Shown in pieces: positions 1-8,941 of a stretch of 64,000 bases of DNA (position 1 is the first letter of the stretch; the number at the start of each line of letters is the position of its first letter). Source of the DNA: Virgifigura deserti (GTDB lineage: Bacteria; Pseudomonadota; Alphaproteobacteria; Dongiales; Dongiaceae); NCBI GenBank assembly GCA_003576685.1, contig QOZR01000002.1:62001-126000 (forward strand), given 5' to 3'. The translations under genes and the position numbers were made by a program. The notes beneath the pieces were generated by a model. That model was given only the letters and a program-made list of their open reading frames with translations. It made no database searches and had not been told where the DNA came from.

Positions 1-1441
1 CGTCCTCGGGCTGGCCCCAGCGCGCCGTGACCGCCGCACGCACGGCTTCCGGCAAATCGTCGAAGAACGCCCGGTAGGCGGACAAGGCAAAAGGCTCCCC
101 GCCTGCCCGCGCACCGCTGTTGGTCGGGCCGGCGAGGAGGCGGGCGATCAGCGCGGCGCCGTCGGCCGGTGGATCCGCGACGTCGTAGCCGGCGGCCCGC
201 ATCGCGGCGAGGACGCGCACGGCGCCGGCCGGTGTGTCGAGCCCGACGCCGTTGCCGATGCGGCCATCCCGGTTCGGGTAGTTCGCGAGGATCAGCGCGA
301 CACGGCGCTCGGCTGCCGGCGTCGTCCGCAGCCGCGCCCAGGCGGCGGAGAGCGCGGCGCTGTAGTCGACCCGGTCGGGCACCGGCTCGTAGGTGACGAT
401 CGGGCATTCAGTCGCGGCGTCGAACCGCGCCTCGGCCTTGAAGGAGACGGCGCGGCCGAGGATCCGGCCATCGACCTCCGGCAGGGCGACATGCATTGCG
501 ATGTCGCGGGCCGAGAGCCCCTGCGCCCCGTCGCGCCATGCGGCTTCCGACCCGCCAGAGAATACGACCTGAAGCACCGGACAGTCGGCGGCGTCGAACG
601 GTGTCTCGGCGCGGCTCGCACCCGGCTGCGACACCGCGAAGGCAGTGGCGTTGAGGATCACGGCCGGCGGAGCCTCGGCCAACAGCGCGCGCAGGGTATC
701 GGCCGCAACAGCCTCCTTCAGGCTGGTGGTGTAGATCGGCAGTGGATTGAGTTCCTGCCGCTGAAGCGCCGCGACCAGGGCATCGATCACCGCAAGGTTC
801 GCGCCCTGCAGCAGCGCCCGATAGAAGACGAGCGCCGCCACCGGCGCGTCGGCGCGCCAATGCGCCCGAAGATCGGCGAGGCTCGGCCGATCGATCCCCG
901 GCCAGTAGAGGCCGGCACGTAGGAGAGCGGCCGGCTCGCGCCATGGTCTTTCGCGACCGATCAGGGTACCGGCATAAGCGAGCAGACTGGCGGCATTCTC
1001 AACACCGCCCTGGACGCAATATTGCCAGAGGCGATGCGCGGCTTCCTGCGGCATCGTCGTCAGCGCGGCCAGCTCCGGATCGGGCTGATCGTCGCCCGGC
1101 AGCACCGCGAGCGGAATACCGCACCGCCGACAGGTCTCCGCCACCTGCTCGATGCCGTAGGACCAGTAGCGGACGCCGCCGAGCAGGCGGACGATCACCA
1201 GCCGCGCCTCTGCGATCACCGTCTCGACATAGCCGTCGACCGACAGATTGTGCGCGAGGAACATCAGATTGGCGAGGCGCAGGCTCGGTCCGTCCTCCGC
1301 AACGCGCGCCTGCGCCGTGGAAAGGCAGGCGAGTTCCGTGTCGGCCGCTGACAGGAAGACGATGTCGCCCGGCGTCTGGCCGAGATCGACGGCCTCGCTG
1401 CCGTCGGCGATCACCCCCGGTTTGGCGGCGAGCAGATGCAT
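1..1441 (-). CDS. cobN: Cobaltochelatase subunit CobN, N-terminal part (cut by window edge)
   Basis: This is the large subunit of the aerobic cobaltochelatase, which inserts cobalt into hydrogenobyrinate a,c-diamide with CobS and CobT in the cytoplasm. The reading frame is open from the ATG at 1441 to the window edge (about 480 codons of a protein usually near 1250). The N-terminus reads MHLLAAKPG, followed by PGDIVFLSAADTELA, which is characteristic of CobN. A stop codon lies immediately upstream in frame, so 1441 is the first possible ATG. It lies 76 bp downstream of cobW in the same direction, separated by a palindromic repeat, and is probably the third gene of the riboswitch-controlled cobP-cobW-cobN unit. 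Family identity is firm; the rest of the gene is outside the window. Confidence 0.95.
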   Translation of the reverse strand, partial: MHLLAAKPGVIADGSEAVDLGQTPGDIVFLSAADTELACLSTAQARVAEDGPSLRLANLMFLAHNLSVDGYVETVIAEARLVIVRLLGGVRYWSYGIEQVAETCRRCGIPLAVLPGDDQPDPELAALTTMPQEAAHRLWQYCVQGGVENAASLLAYAGTLIGRERPWREPAALLRAGLYWPGIDRPSLADLRAHWRADAPVAALVFYRALLQGANLAVIDALVAALQRQELNPLPIYTTSLKEAVAADTLRALLAEAPPAVILNATAFAVSQPGASRAETPFDAADCPVLQVVFSGGSEAAWRDGAQGLSARDIAMHVALPEVDGRILGRAVSFKAEARFDAATECPIVTYEPVPDRVDYSAALSAAWARLRTTPAAERRVALILANYPNRDGRIGNGVGLDTPAGAVRVLAAMRAAGYDVADPPADGAALIARLLAGPTNSGARAGGEPFALSAYRAFFDDLPEAVRAAVTARWGQPED

Positions 1442-1470
1442 CAGCGACGCCTCGGCATGGCGCGACGACG

Positions 1471-1500
1471 GTAGGAGCGGGTTTCAAACCCGCCCCTATG
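1471..1500. repeat. REP-like palindromic repeat between cobW and cobN
   Basis: The sequence forms a near-perfect hairpin: TAGGAGCGGGTTT, one base, then AAACCCGCCCCTA. Repeats of this GCGGGTTT/AAACCCGC type are scattered through many proteobacterial genomes and, when translated, give spurious GFQTRPY or GFKPAP peptides, both of which appear here. It sits in the 76-bp gap between two genes of one operon, a usual place for such elements, where it may protect upstream mRNA. Confidence 0.8.
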
Positions 1501-1517
1501 GCGGCACCGATCCTGCT

Positions 1518-2555
1518 TCATGATGCTCCGCCGATGGCGGCGGTGATGGCGTCACGGTCGAGACCCTGAAGGCCGATCACGACGAGGCGTCCGTCGCGCG
1601 CTTCATCCGCGCCCCAGGGGCGGTCGTAATAATGCTGCAGGCGGCTGCCGACGCCCTGCAGGACCAGCCGCATCTCCTTGCCCATCACCGGCAGGAAGCC
1701 CTTCACCCGCAGGATGTCATGATGCTCGATCACCGGCAGCAGCCGCGCGATCAGCGCCTCGGGCGAGGCGATCGGCGGTAGTGCGATCGGGAAGCTCTCG
1801 AACTCGTCATGGTCATGGTCGGCGTCGGGATCGTCATGATGCGACGGCCGCGCGTCGAGATCGTCCTCGACCGCCGCGCCGAGGCCGAGCAGCACCGCCG
1901 CATCGATCGCGCCGTAGGAGGCCGAGACGACTTTGACCGCGCGGGTGAGCTCGGCACCGATCGCCGCTTCCGCCGCCGTGCGGGCGGTGTCGTCGAGCTG
2001 GTCGAGCTTGTTCAGGACGACGAGGTCGGCACAGCTCAACTGGTCCTCGAACAGCTCCTCGAGCGGGCTGTCGTGATCAAGGGCGTCGTCGGCCGCCCGC
2101 TGCGCGGCGACGGCCTCCGGATCGCCGGCGAAGCGGCCGGCGGCGACCGCAGGCCCGTCGACGACCGCGATGACGCCGTCGACGGTGACGCGGGTCCGGA
2201 TCTCCGGCCAGTTGAACGCCTTGACCAGCGGCTTCGGCAGGGCGAGGCCGGAGGTCTCGATCACGATATGGTCGGGCGGGTTCGGCCGGTTGATCAGCAT
2301 CTCGATCGTCGGCAGGAAATCGTCGGCCACCGTGCAGCAGATGCAGCCGTTCGCCAGCTCGATCATGTCGTCTTCCGGGCAGCCTTCGATCCCGCAGCTC
2401 TTCAGGATCTCGCCGTCGACGCCGATATCGCCGAACTCATTAATGATCAGCGCCAGCCGCTTGCCGTTGGCGGTACGCAGCAGATGCTGGATCAGGCTGG
2501 TCTTGCCGGCGCCGAGAAAGCCGGTGACGACGGTGGCGGGAATTTTCTGGGTCAT
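1518..2555 (-). CDS. cobW: CobW-type GTPase, cobalamin biosynthesis metallochaperone
   Basis: This 345-residue protein is a COG0523-family G3E GTPase. The Walker A motif GFLGAGKTS is near residue 12, the conserved metal-binding CICC motif near residue 72, and an NKLD guanine-recognition motif near residue 183. A histidine/aspartate-rich stretch around residues 240-252 ([14 protein letters not shown]) is typical of metal-handling members. CobW is thought to deliver cobalt for the CobNST chelatase. The ATG overlaps the cobP stop by four bases (ATGA), indicating translational coupling, and cobN follows. The cobalamin role is supported by this context and by the riboswitch upstream of cobP. Confidence 0.96.
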   Translation of the reverse strand: MTQKIPATVVTGFLGAGKTSLIQHLLRTANGKRLALIINEFGDIGVDGEILKSCGIEGCPEDDMIELANGCICCTVADDFLPTIEMLINRPNPPDHIVIETSGLALPKPLVKAFNWPEIRTRVTVDGVIAVVDGPAVAAGRFAGDPEAVAAQRAADDALDHDSPLEELFEDQLSCADLVVLNKLDQLDDTARTAAEAAIGAELTRAVKVVSASYGAIDAAVLLGLGAAVEDDLDARPSHHDDPDADHDHDEFESFPIALPPIASPEALIARLLPVIEHHDILRVKGFLPVMGKEMRLVLQGVGSRLQHYYDRPWGADEARDGRLVVIGLQGLDRDAITAAIGGAS

Positions 2556-3148
2556 CGGTCCGAATCGGTTGTTGTTGCGGGTGCGGCGGTGGTGTTCTTG
2601 AGCGCGAGAGGCAACCCCGCGGCGACGAAATAGACGCGGTCGGCCGCTTCGGCGATGGCCTGATGCAGGCGCCCGGCGGCGTCGCGGAACGCCCGCGCCA
2701 GCGCGTTGTCGGGCACGATGCCGAGGCCGACTTCATTCGAAACGAAGACGACAGGCCCGCGAAGTTGCGGCAATTCCGCGACCAGACGCGACGTCTCCGC
2801 CGCGGGATCGCGTCCAGCGCCCATGAGATTGCTGAGCCAGAGGGTGAGACAATCGACCAGCACCGCCCGGCCGTTCGCGGATACAAGAGCATCAGCAAGA
2901 TCCAACGGCGCCTCGATCGTCGCCCAATCGGCGCCGCGGCGGGCCAGGTGCTGCCGAATCCGTTCGGCCATCTCGGCATCGCCCGCCTCCGCCGTCGCCA
3001 GATAGACGCGGGGGCCGGGATGCGCCGCGACAAGCCGCTCGGCGAAGCGGCTCTTGCCCGAGCGCGCGCCGCCCAGCACCAGAGTGACGGGCGCCAAGCT
3101 CTCGGAAGCGGAGATTTGCCCGCGGACAGCGAGCGATGGGTCTGTCAT
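2552..3148 (-). CDS. cobP: Adenosylcobinamide kinase / adenosylcobinamide-phosphate guanylyltransferase
   Basis: This 198-residue bifunctional enzyme (CobP, equivalent to CobU) phosphorylates adenosylcobinamide and then transfers GMP to give adenosyl-GDP-cobinamide in nucleotide-loop assembly. The diagnostic P-loop GGARSGKS is near residue 27, followed by a [10 protein letters not shown] segment and [13 protein letters not shown] near residue 98. The ATG at 3148 was chosen because GGAGGAGAGG lies just upstream; an in-frame TTG at 3151 is less likely. It is the first gene after the cobalamin riboswitch and is translationally coupled to cobW. Confidence 0.96.
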   Translation of the reverse strand: MTDPSLAVRGQISASESLAPVTLVLGGARSGKSRFAERLVAAHPGPRVYLATAEAGDAEMAERIRQHLARRGADWATIEAPLDLADALVSANGRAVLVDCLTLWLSNLMGAGRDPAAETSRLVAELPQLRGPVVFVSNEVGLGIVPDNALARAFRDAAGRLHQAIAEAADRVYFVAAGLPLALKNTTAAPATTTDSDR

Positions 3149-3179
3149 CAAGCCTCTCCTCCCACCGAGGATGCGGTTG

Positions 3180-3375
3180 CAGGATCGGCTGAGGAGGTCT
3201 CCTGGCTCGGGGTCTCCGACCGACGGCGCCTTCCCAGCCTTTCAGCCAGTGGCGCGTTGCCCGGTTTCCCGAGCCGCCGTCAGCCTAACCGCTCACAGTT
3301 GCGGGGGCAGCGCCGGACTGGTCATCCACTCAAACACGAGCAGGTAACGGCACCGGCTTCCCTGATCTCAGCCAG
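3180..3375 (-). promoter_or_regulatory. Cobalamin (adenosylcobalamin) riboswitch
   Basis: Read on the minus strand, this leader holds the B12 box AGCCAGGAGACCTCC at about 3193-3207. It also has GCCACTGG, the GCAACTGTGAGCGG segment and other conserved blocks of the cobalamin riboswitch core in the correct order. It ends about 30 bases before the cobP ribosome-binding site and should repress cobP-cobW-cobN when adenosylcobalamin is abundant. The limits are approximate. cobC is divergent on the other side and is not downstream of the element. Confidence 0.93.
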
Positions 3376-3467
3376 CGGCGACGCTACAGCATGGGGGCGG
3401 CTTTGACCAGAGGCTTGCACCTCATCCGCAATCCGTGGCACGGGAGCGGCGCGACGAAGGAGAGAAT

Positions 3468-4532
3468 GTGACGGCGATGGACGCGACCGGGAACGATTTG
3501 CATCATGGCGGCAACCTCGCCGCCGCCGAGGAGCGGTTCGGCCGTCCGCGGCAGGGCTGGCTCGATCTGTCGACCGGGATCAACCCGGCGGCCTATCCCC
3601 TGCCCGCGCTGCCGCCGGAGGCATGGGCGCGCCTGCCGGATGGCGCGCAGATCGCGGCGCTGCTCGCGGCGGCGCAAGACCATTACGGAGTGCCCGATCG
3701 CGGCTGCATCGTTGCGGCGCCGGGCTCGCAGGCGCTGATCCAATGGCTGCCGCGCTTGATGCATTCGCCCGCCACCGATACGACGGTGGCGGTCCTCACG
3801 CCGACCTATGGCGAGCATGCCCGAAGCTGGGCGGGTGCCGGCTTTGCCGTCGATCCGGTCGCGGATTTTTCGGCCGTCACGGACCGGCATACGATCGTCG
3901 TTCTCGCCAACCCGAACAATCCGGATGGCCGGCAGATCGCGCCGGACCGGCTGCTCGCCCTCGCCGGCCGGCTGGCCGCGCGCGGGGGGCTGCTGGTGGT
4001 GGACGAGGCCTTCGCCGACCTGACGCCGCGTCTCAGCTTGGCTAGTGCGGCCGGCCGGCCGGGGCTCGTGATCCTGCGTTCCTTCGGCAAGTTCTTCGGC
4101 CTCGGCGGACTGCGGCTCGGGTTCGCGCTCGGACCCGCGGCCCTGATCGACCGCCTTGCCGACGCTCTTGGTCCCTGGCCCGTCAGCGGCCCCGCAACGC
4201 GAATCGGCGCGGCGGCCCTGACCGATTCGGCATGGATCGCGATGACGCGACAGGCTCTGGCAAACGCAACACAGCGTCTCGATGCGTTGCTCACCGGCGC
4301 GGGCCTGTCGCTCGTCGGCGGGACCGACCTGTTCCGCCTCGTCGAGCACCCGGCCGCGCCGACACTGTTCGAGCGGCTCGGCCGTGCCGGCATTCTGGTC
4401 CGGGACTTTCCCGAGCGGCCGCGCTGGCTGCGCTTCGGCATCCCGACCGAATCCGGTTTCGACCGGCTGTCGGAGTCGCTGAATGGCTGGACGAGCCACA
4501 AGGATCGCAACGCCTCGGACGTTCGCGCCTAG
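3468..4532 (+). CDS. cobC: L-threonine-O-3-phosphate decarboxylase-like aminotransferase CobC
   Basis: This 354-residue PLP enzyme of fold type I belongs to the CobC/CobD group, which supplies the (R)-1-amino-2-propanol phosphate arm of cobalamin. Visible features are the N-terminal HHGGNL and LDLSTGINP motifs, NPNNPDG near residue 147, VVDEAFAD near residue 178, and the PLP-lysine region RSFGKFFGLGGLRLG near residue 210. The GTG at 3468 is preferred because AAGGAG ends five bases before it; an in-frame ATG at 3477 is possible. It is transcribed away from the riboswitch-controlled genes, so its own control is not obvious. Confidence 0.93.
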   Translation: MTAMDATGNDLHHGGNLAAAEERFGRPRQGWLDLSTGINPAAYPLPALPPEAWARLPDGAQIAALLAAAQDHYGVPDRGCIVAAPGSQALIQWLPRLMHSPATDTTVAVLTPTYGEHARSWAGAGFAVDPVADFSAVTDRHTIVVLANPNNPDGRQIAPDRLLALAGRLAARGGLLVVDEAFADLTPRLSLASAAGRPGLVILRSFGKFFGLGGLRLGFALGPAALIDRLADALGPWPVSGPATRIGAAALTDSAWIAMTRQALANATQRLDALLTGAGLSLVGGTDLFRLVEHPAAPTLFERLGRAGILVRDFPERPRWLRFGIPTESGFDRLSESLNGWTSHKDRNASDVRA

Positions 4533-4921
4533 GACGATCCGCCTTCGGGCAATGGTAGAAAGCAGCGCCCGGTTCGGGGCGCAATAGCGGTCGCCCTGAT
4601 CGACCATGCCATCCTCGCCCCAACCCTACGCCGTTGGTTATGAGGACTGAGCCGTCACAGGCGCAATCAATATTACTTAAAACACCCTAAAATTTGATAC
4701 TCGTTCCGAGCGGCTCTCGTAACCCGATATTTACCGTTATGCAGCAATACAACACATTATCGCATCAAGATTATGGCTCTCAGCGTTTTGGCTTAACCGA
4801 TGGACCGAAAAAAACTCCCCGGATTCTTGAGACTACAATGCGAATTTCTTTTTACACTTAGTCGATACTGTCACTTAGGAAGAAACCAGAACACAGAAGC
4901 CGAAAAGCGGAATACGCCCGC
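4533..4921. other. 389-bp intergenic region, AT-rich
   Basis: No gene is recognised here. The first 100 bases keep the usual high GC. From about 4660 the sequence becomes clearly AT-rich (for example TATTACTTAAAACACCC and GAATTTCTTTTTACAC), unlike its neighbours, and probably holds the promoter of the PAP2 gene. It contains AACACCCTAAAAT at about 4680-4692, repeated in reverse orientation near 28190. A short open stretch at 4547-4638 after cobC shows no convincing similarity to any cob gene. Confidence 0.6.
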
Positions 4922-5479
4922 ATGATAACCAGAGGGATTCAAATCCTTCCGCGGCGACTGCTTGCCATTGCCCTGATCGTCATCGGCGTCGGAGTTCAGA
5001 ATGCCTCGTGGGCCGCCGACACCATCGAGAGAACCGGCGACGTCATTCAGGTCCTGCTTCCGACAGCCGCATTCGGGGCGACGTACTACATGGATGATCT
5101 GCCGGGCCGCGGCCAATTCTACAAATCATTCCTCACGACGTTCGCCGTAACCCACAGCCTCAAATACCTCATCGACAAGAAACGCCCGGACGGCGGCGAT
5201 CACGCTTTTCCATCCGGCCACACCGGGGCCGCGTTCCAGGGGGCCGCGTTCATACAGCGTCGATATGGATGGGTGTATGGGCTGCCCGCCTATCTTGGGG
5301 CCTCATTCGTCGGCTACAGCCGAATTCACGCGGACAAGCATGACCTTACCGACGTCTTGGCCGGCGCGACGCTCGGGATCGTCACCAACATACTCTTCAC
5401 CACGACCTATAACAGCTATTCCGTCACACCCTCCGTGAATGACGGCGTCTATGGGGCGATGATCCGGATCCGCTGGTAG
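4922..5479 (+). CDS. PAP2-family phosphatase (phosphatidic acid phosphatase superfamily)
   Basis: This 185-residue protein carries the three PAP2 signature motifs: KKRPDGGD near residue 78, PSGH near residue 91, and SRIHADKHDLTD near residue 126, with the catalytic histidines in the last two. An N-terminal hydrophobic segment ending ASWAAD looks like a cleavable signal peptide, so the catalytic part is probably periplasmic. Likely substrates are lipid phosphates or undecaprenyl pyrophosphate, but the family also includes other acid phosphatases. It stands alone, convergent with the two-component genes, and follows an unusually AT-rich upstream region. Confidence 0.88.
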   Translation: MITRGIQILPRRLLAIALIVIGVGVQNASWAADTIERTGDVIQVLLPTAAFGATYYMDDLPGRGQFYKSFLTTFAVTHSLKYLIDKKRPDGGDHAFPSGHTGAAFQGAAFIQRRYGWVYGLPAYLGASFVGYSRIHADKHDLTDVLAGATLGIVTNILFTTTYNSYSVTPSVNDGVYGAMIRIRW

Positions 5480-5503
5480 TCGCGGCCGGCCGGGCGGCCG
5501 GTC

Positions 5504-6892
5504 TCAGCCCGGCATCGGAAACCGGATCCTGACCTTCAGGCCGGGGTGGTTGTCCTCCAGGCTGAGCGTGGCATTGTGCAGCCGGGCGATAGCAGCGACG
5601 AGGCTGAGGCCGAGGCCACTGCCCGGCGTCGATCGGCTGGGATCGAGACGGACGAAGCGCTCGAGCACACGCGATCGGTCGCTCGCCGGGATGCCCGGCC
5701 CGTCATCGGCGACGACAAGTTCCGGGCGGCCGTTCCCCGGTTCTACCGTCAGGCTGATCCGCCGCCCCGGCCCCGCATATTTCACCGCATTGTCGATGAG
5801 GTTCGCGATCGCCTGGAACAGAAGCTGGCGATTGCCCGAAACGAGCGCCGGCCCCAGCAGCCTGGTTTCGAGAAAGAGGCCGCGCTCCTCGACCAGCGGC
5901 TCGTAGAGTTCGGCGACGTCACGCGCGACAGCTTCGAGGTCGACCGGCACCATATCGCCGCGACCGGCCCCCGCCTCCGCATCGGCGATGGAGAGCAGAG
6001 CGTTGAAGGTGGCAAGCAGCTGATCGGCTTCGGTCACTGCCTGCTCGACGGTTTCGCGTCGTGGATCGGATTCGTCCATTCCGGCGAGTGCCGATTCCAG
6101 GCGGTTCCTCACCCGCGTCAGCGGGCTGCGCAGATCATGGGCAATATTGTGGGTGACGGTGCGCATGCTGCCCATCAGCCGATCGATCTCATCGAGCATC
6201 GCATTCAGGTTCTCGGTAAGGCGATCGAACTCGTCGCCCCCGGCACGCCCCCCGGCCCGCCCCGGGATCCGGTGTTTGAGCTCGCCGCGCATGATGCGTT
6301 CGGCCGCGCTGTTGATCGATTCGATCCGGCGCAGCGTGTTACGGCTCATCACTAGGCCGACGACGAGGCCGAGGCAGAGGGTGATCGCGACCGACCAGAT
6401 CAGCGCCTCGACGATCGCCCGCCGGAACCGCTCTTGCGTCCGCATGTCCTGGCCGACAAGAAGATGATAGCCGCCTGGAAGCACGGCATGCAGCGCCTTC
6501 GCGAGATAGACCTCCGGCTCGCCGAGCAGCTGCCGCTCGATCGGGAAGGTCAGCCAGGGGCCGTCCTGCTCGACAAGGGGCGGCCAGCCGGTGCCGTTCC
6601 CCGCGATCGGCCGGAACTGCGGATCGGTCAGGAGATAGATGTTGTCGCCGACCCGGTTCGGCTGCGCCCGCGCGAGGATCGCCGCCGCCAAGCCGCGCAG
6701 CCCGGTCGCGGCATAATGATCCTGCAGGCTCGCCATGTTGGCGGCGATGCTCTGCTCCCGCTCGCGGGCGATCAGAACGCTGGTGGTGCCATAGATGAAC
6801 GCGAAGAGCACGAGGCTCGACGCGCTGAACAGCACCGCATAGAGCAGCGCCAGCCGGAAGGTCGTGGTCCGAAAGAACCTATGGAGCCGCAC
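5504..6892 (-). CDS. Sensor histidine kinase (HAMP, HisKA, HATPase)
   Basis: This 462-residue membrane kinase has one transmembrane segment at about residues 14-35, a periplasmic sensor region to about 165, and a second membrane segment near 168-188. A HAMP linker follows. The H-box is NIAHDLRSPLTR near residue 251, the N-box NLIDNAVKYA near 362, and the G-boxes DDGPGIP and GSGLGLSL end the catalytic domain. The start is a GTG inside the end of the response-regulator gene (14-bp overlap), so the two are co-transcribed and coupled. The signal is unknown; the architecture resembles the QseC/PmrB/TctE-like class. Confidence 0.93.
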   Translation of the reverse strand: MRLHRFFRTTTFRLALLYAVLFSASSLVLFAFIYGTTSVLIAREREQSIAANMASLQDHYAATGLRGLAAAILARAQPNRVGDNIYLLTDPQFRPIAGNGTGWPPLVEQDGPWLTFPIERQLLGEPEVYLAKALHAVLPGGYHLLVGQDMRTQERFRRAIVEALIWSVAITLCLGLVVGLVMSRNTLRRIESINSAAERIMRGELKHRIPGRAGGRAGGDEFDRLTENLNAMLDEIDRLMGSMRTVTHNIAHDLRSPLTRVRNRLESALAGMDESDPRRETVEQAVTEADQLLATFNALLSIADAEAGAGRGDMVPVDLEAVARDVAELYEPLVEERGLFLETRLLGPALVSGNRQLLFQAIANLIDNAVKYAGPGRRISLTVEPGNGRPELVVADDGPGIPASDRSRVLERFVRLDPSRSTPGSGLGLSLVAAIARLHNATLSLEDNHPGLKVRIRFPMPG

Positions 6893-7556
6893 GGATGCAA
6901 TATCCCGCGCCGCGCACGGTATGGAGCAGCGGCGCCTCGAAGCCCTTGTCGATCTTCTGGCGCAGGCGGCTGATATGCACGTCTATCACATTCGTCTGCG
7001 GGTCGAAGTGATAGTCCCAGACGTTTTCGAGCAGCATGGTCCGGGTCACCACCTGACCGGCATGGCGCATCAGATATTCGAGCAGCCGGAACTCCCGCGG
7101 CTGCAGCTCGATCAGCGTGCCGCCGCGCCGGACGGTGCGGGCGAGTAGGTCCATCTCGAGATCGCCGACGGTCAGCCGGGTCTCCGGGCCGGACCCGCCG
7201 CGGCGGCGCAGCAGGGATTCGACCCGCGCCAGCAGCTCGGAGAAGGCGAAGGGCTTGGTCAGGTAATCGTCGCCGCCGGCCCGCAGACCGCTGACCCGGT
7301 CGTCGACCTGACCGAGAGCGCTGAGGATCAGGATGGGCGTCTGGATGTTCGCAGCGCGCAGCGCCTGGATCAAGGACAAGCCGTCGAGTGCCGGCAACAT
7401 GCGATCAACGATGGCGGCATCGTAGTCACCACTGGTCGCGAGAAAGAGACCGTCGCGGCCGGTCGCGGCATGATCGACGACATAGCCGGCCTCGTTCAGC
7501 CCCTTGACCATGAAGGCGGCCGTCTTCTCGTCGTCCTCTACCACCAAGATGCGCAT
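6879..7556 (-). CDS. OmpR/PhoB-family response regulator
   Basis: This 225-residue protein has an N-terminal receiver domain with acidic pocket VVEDDEKT near residue 5, phospho-acceptor Asp in IVDRMLPALDG near residue 51, and conserved lysine in LTKPFAFSELL near residue 100. A C-terminal winged-helix domain contains LLEYLMRHAGQVVTR and the NVIDVHISRLRQKID recognition helix. It is the first gene of the pair with the overlapping kinase gene. Nothing nearby identifies the regulon; the closest possible targets are the PAP2 gene and the divergent glycan cassette. Confidence 0.94.
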   Translation of the reverse strand: MRILVVEDDEKTAAFMVKGLNEAGYVVDHAATGRDGLFLATSGDYDAAIVDRMLPALDGLSLIQALRAANIQTPILILSALGQVDDRVSGLRAGGDDYLTKPFAFSELLARVESLLRRRGGSGPETRLTVGDLEMDLLARTVRRGGTLIELQPREFRLLEYLMRHAGQVVTRTMLLENVWDYHFDPQTNVIDVHISRLRQKIDKGFEAPLLHTVRGAGYCIRAAP

Positions 7557-7683
7557 GTAGCTGGCGCGCCTTCATCATCGTTCCGAGTGCGAGCCTACTG
7601 AAATTGCCGACGCGGGTCCAACCGCCGCGATCTCCCCTGTCACCCCTCCTGTCCCACGGGCATGGGCGCGACAAACCGGCATC

Positions 7684-7709
7684 GGAACCGTTGCTCGATC
7701 AGAATTGTT
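7684..7709 (+). promoter_or_regulatory. Candidate EcfG-type general stress promoter
   Basis: GGAAC (7684-7688), 17 bases, then TGTT (7706-7709) matches the alphaproteobacterial EcfG/RpoE2 consensus GGAAC-N16/17-cGTT except for one base. It lies 41 bases before the ATG of the first glycan-cassette gene. This is a pattern match only. Confidence 0.5.
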
Positions 7710-7750
7710 GATCCTGCTCAATAGTCCCCTCCCTTAAGGAGCCGACGCCG

Positions 7751-8941
7751 ATGGAGCAGGACGCATCGACCCTTCCACAAACAGCGCCGAACAGTGTCCA
7801 ACAAGTCAAGCACCATTTAGAAAACATCATAACTCCCTCCGGCAAAGAGACTTCCGCCGATCTCATCTGTTTCTCCCACCTTCGATGGCACTTTGTATAT
7901 CAAAGGCCACAGCATTTAATGTCGCGCTTTGCCCACACTATGCGTGTCTTCTTCTTTGAAGAGCCGGTATCCACCGAGCAGGCGGCACCTTTTCTCGAGA
8001 TTGGCACAACCCCGTGCGGTGTCACCGTCGTCGTTCCACACCTTCCAGCGCATCTCGACAACGTCGGCGCAGTCGCATGCCAGCGAAAGCTGCTGGACCA
8101 GCTCTGCGACGAATACAAGATCCACCACCCGATCCTCTGGTACTACACGCCGATGAGCGGTGCGTTCTCAGCGCATCTCGGCTCGGCGCGCGTCGTCTAT
8201 GACTGCATGGATGAACTGTCGGGGTTTCGCGCCGCGCCGCCGGAACTTCTGCAACAGGAGCAGGATCTCTTTCGCCGTGCCGATGTGGTTTTCACCGGCG
8301 GCTACAGCCTCTACGAGGCAAAGCGTCCGTGCCATCCGCATGTCCACGCGTTTCCAAGCGGCATCGATGCCGACCACTTCCGCAAGGCTCGGAGCCGCCT
8401 GCCCGAGCCCGCGGACCAAGCGCCGATTCCCCACCCGCGAATCGGCCATTACGCTGTGCTCGATGAACGCCTCGACACCGCGTTGATCGATGAAGTCGCT
8501 AAAGTGCGGCCGAACTGGGAATTCATCCTCATCGGGCCGGTGGTGAAGATCGATCCGGCCGAGCTGCCGAAGCGGGCGAACATCCATTATCTCGGTCCGA
8601 AGAGCTATGACGAGTTGCCCGCCTATCTGGCCGGGTGGGACATGGCGATGATGCCGTTCGCATTGAACGAGGCGACGCGCTTCATCAGCCCGACCAAGAC
8701 CCCGGAGTATCTCGCTGCGGGAAAGCCCGTCGTTTCGACGCCCATCACCGATGTCGTGCGCAGCTACGGCGATGCGGGTCTCGTACGCATTGCGCGTGAT
8801 CCGGCCGAGTTCATGGCCGCCATCGACCAGCAACTCAGCGAGGCAGGCCGGCAGCGTACCTGGCTCAAGAAGGTCGATCGCGTGTTGCAGGAGATGTCCT
8901 GGGACCGCACCTGGGCAGAGATGAAGGCTCTGATCGCATGA
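7751..8941 (+). CDS. Glycosyltransferase family 1-like protein
   Basis: This 396-residue soluble protein has the GT-B layout. The N-terminal half includes FSHLRWHFVYQRPQHLMSR and VYDCMDELSGF, typical of glycosyltransferases found beside UDP-galactopyranose mutase. The C-terminal half ends with a donor-binding region SPTKTPEYLAAGKPVVSTP near residue 315. It probably transfers a sugar, possibly galactofuranose, to a cell-surface glycan. The ATG follows AAGGAG at a spacing of about 10 bases. The stop overlaps the next start (ATGA), and the four cassette genes appear to be one transcript behind an EcfG-like promoter. The acceptor is unknown. Confidence 0.86.
   Translation: MEQDASTLPQTAPNSVQQVKHHLENIITPSGKETSADLICFSHLRWHFVYQRPQHLMSRFAHTMRVFFFEEPVSTEQAAPFLEIGTTPCGVTVVVPHLPAHLDNVGAVACQRKLLDQLCDEYKIHHPILWYYTPMSGAFSAHLGSARVVYDCMDELSGFRAAPPELLQQEQDLFRRADVVFTGGYSLYEAKRPCHPHVHAFPSGIDADHFRKARSRLPEPADQAPIPHPRIGHYAVLDERLDTALIDEVAKVRPNWEFILIGPVVKIDPAELPKRANIHYLGPKSYDELPAYLAGWDMAMMPFALNEATRFISPTKTPEYLAAGKPVVSTPITDVVRSYGDAGLVRIARDPAEFMAAIDQQLSEAGRQRTWLKKVDRVLQEMSWDRTWAEMKALIA

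Noticed and set aside
4540..4638. Possible fragment of another cobalamin gene after cobC
   Set aside because: The short translation (ending IDHAILAPTLRRWL) is not recognisable as cobD/cbiB or any other cob gene.
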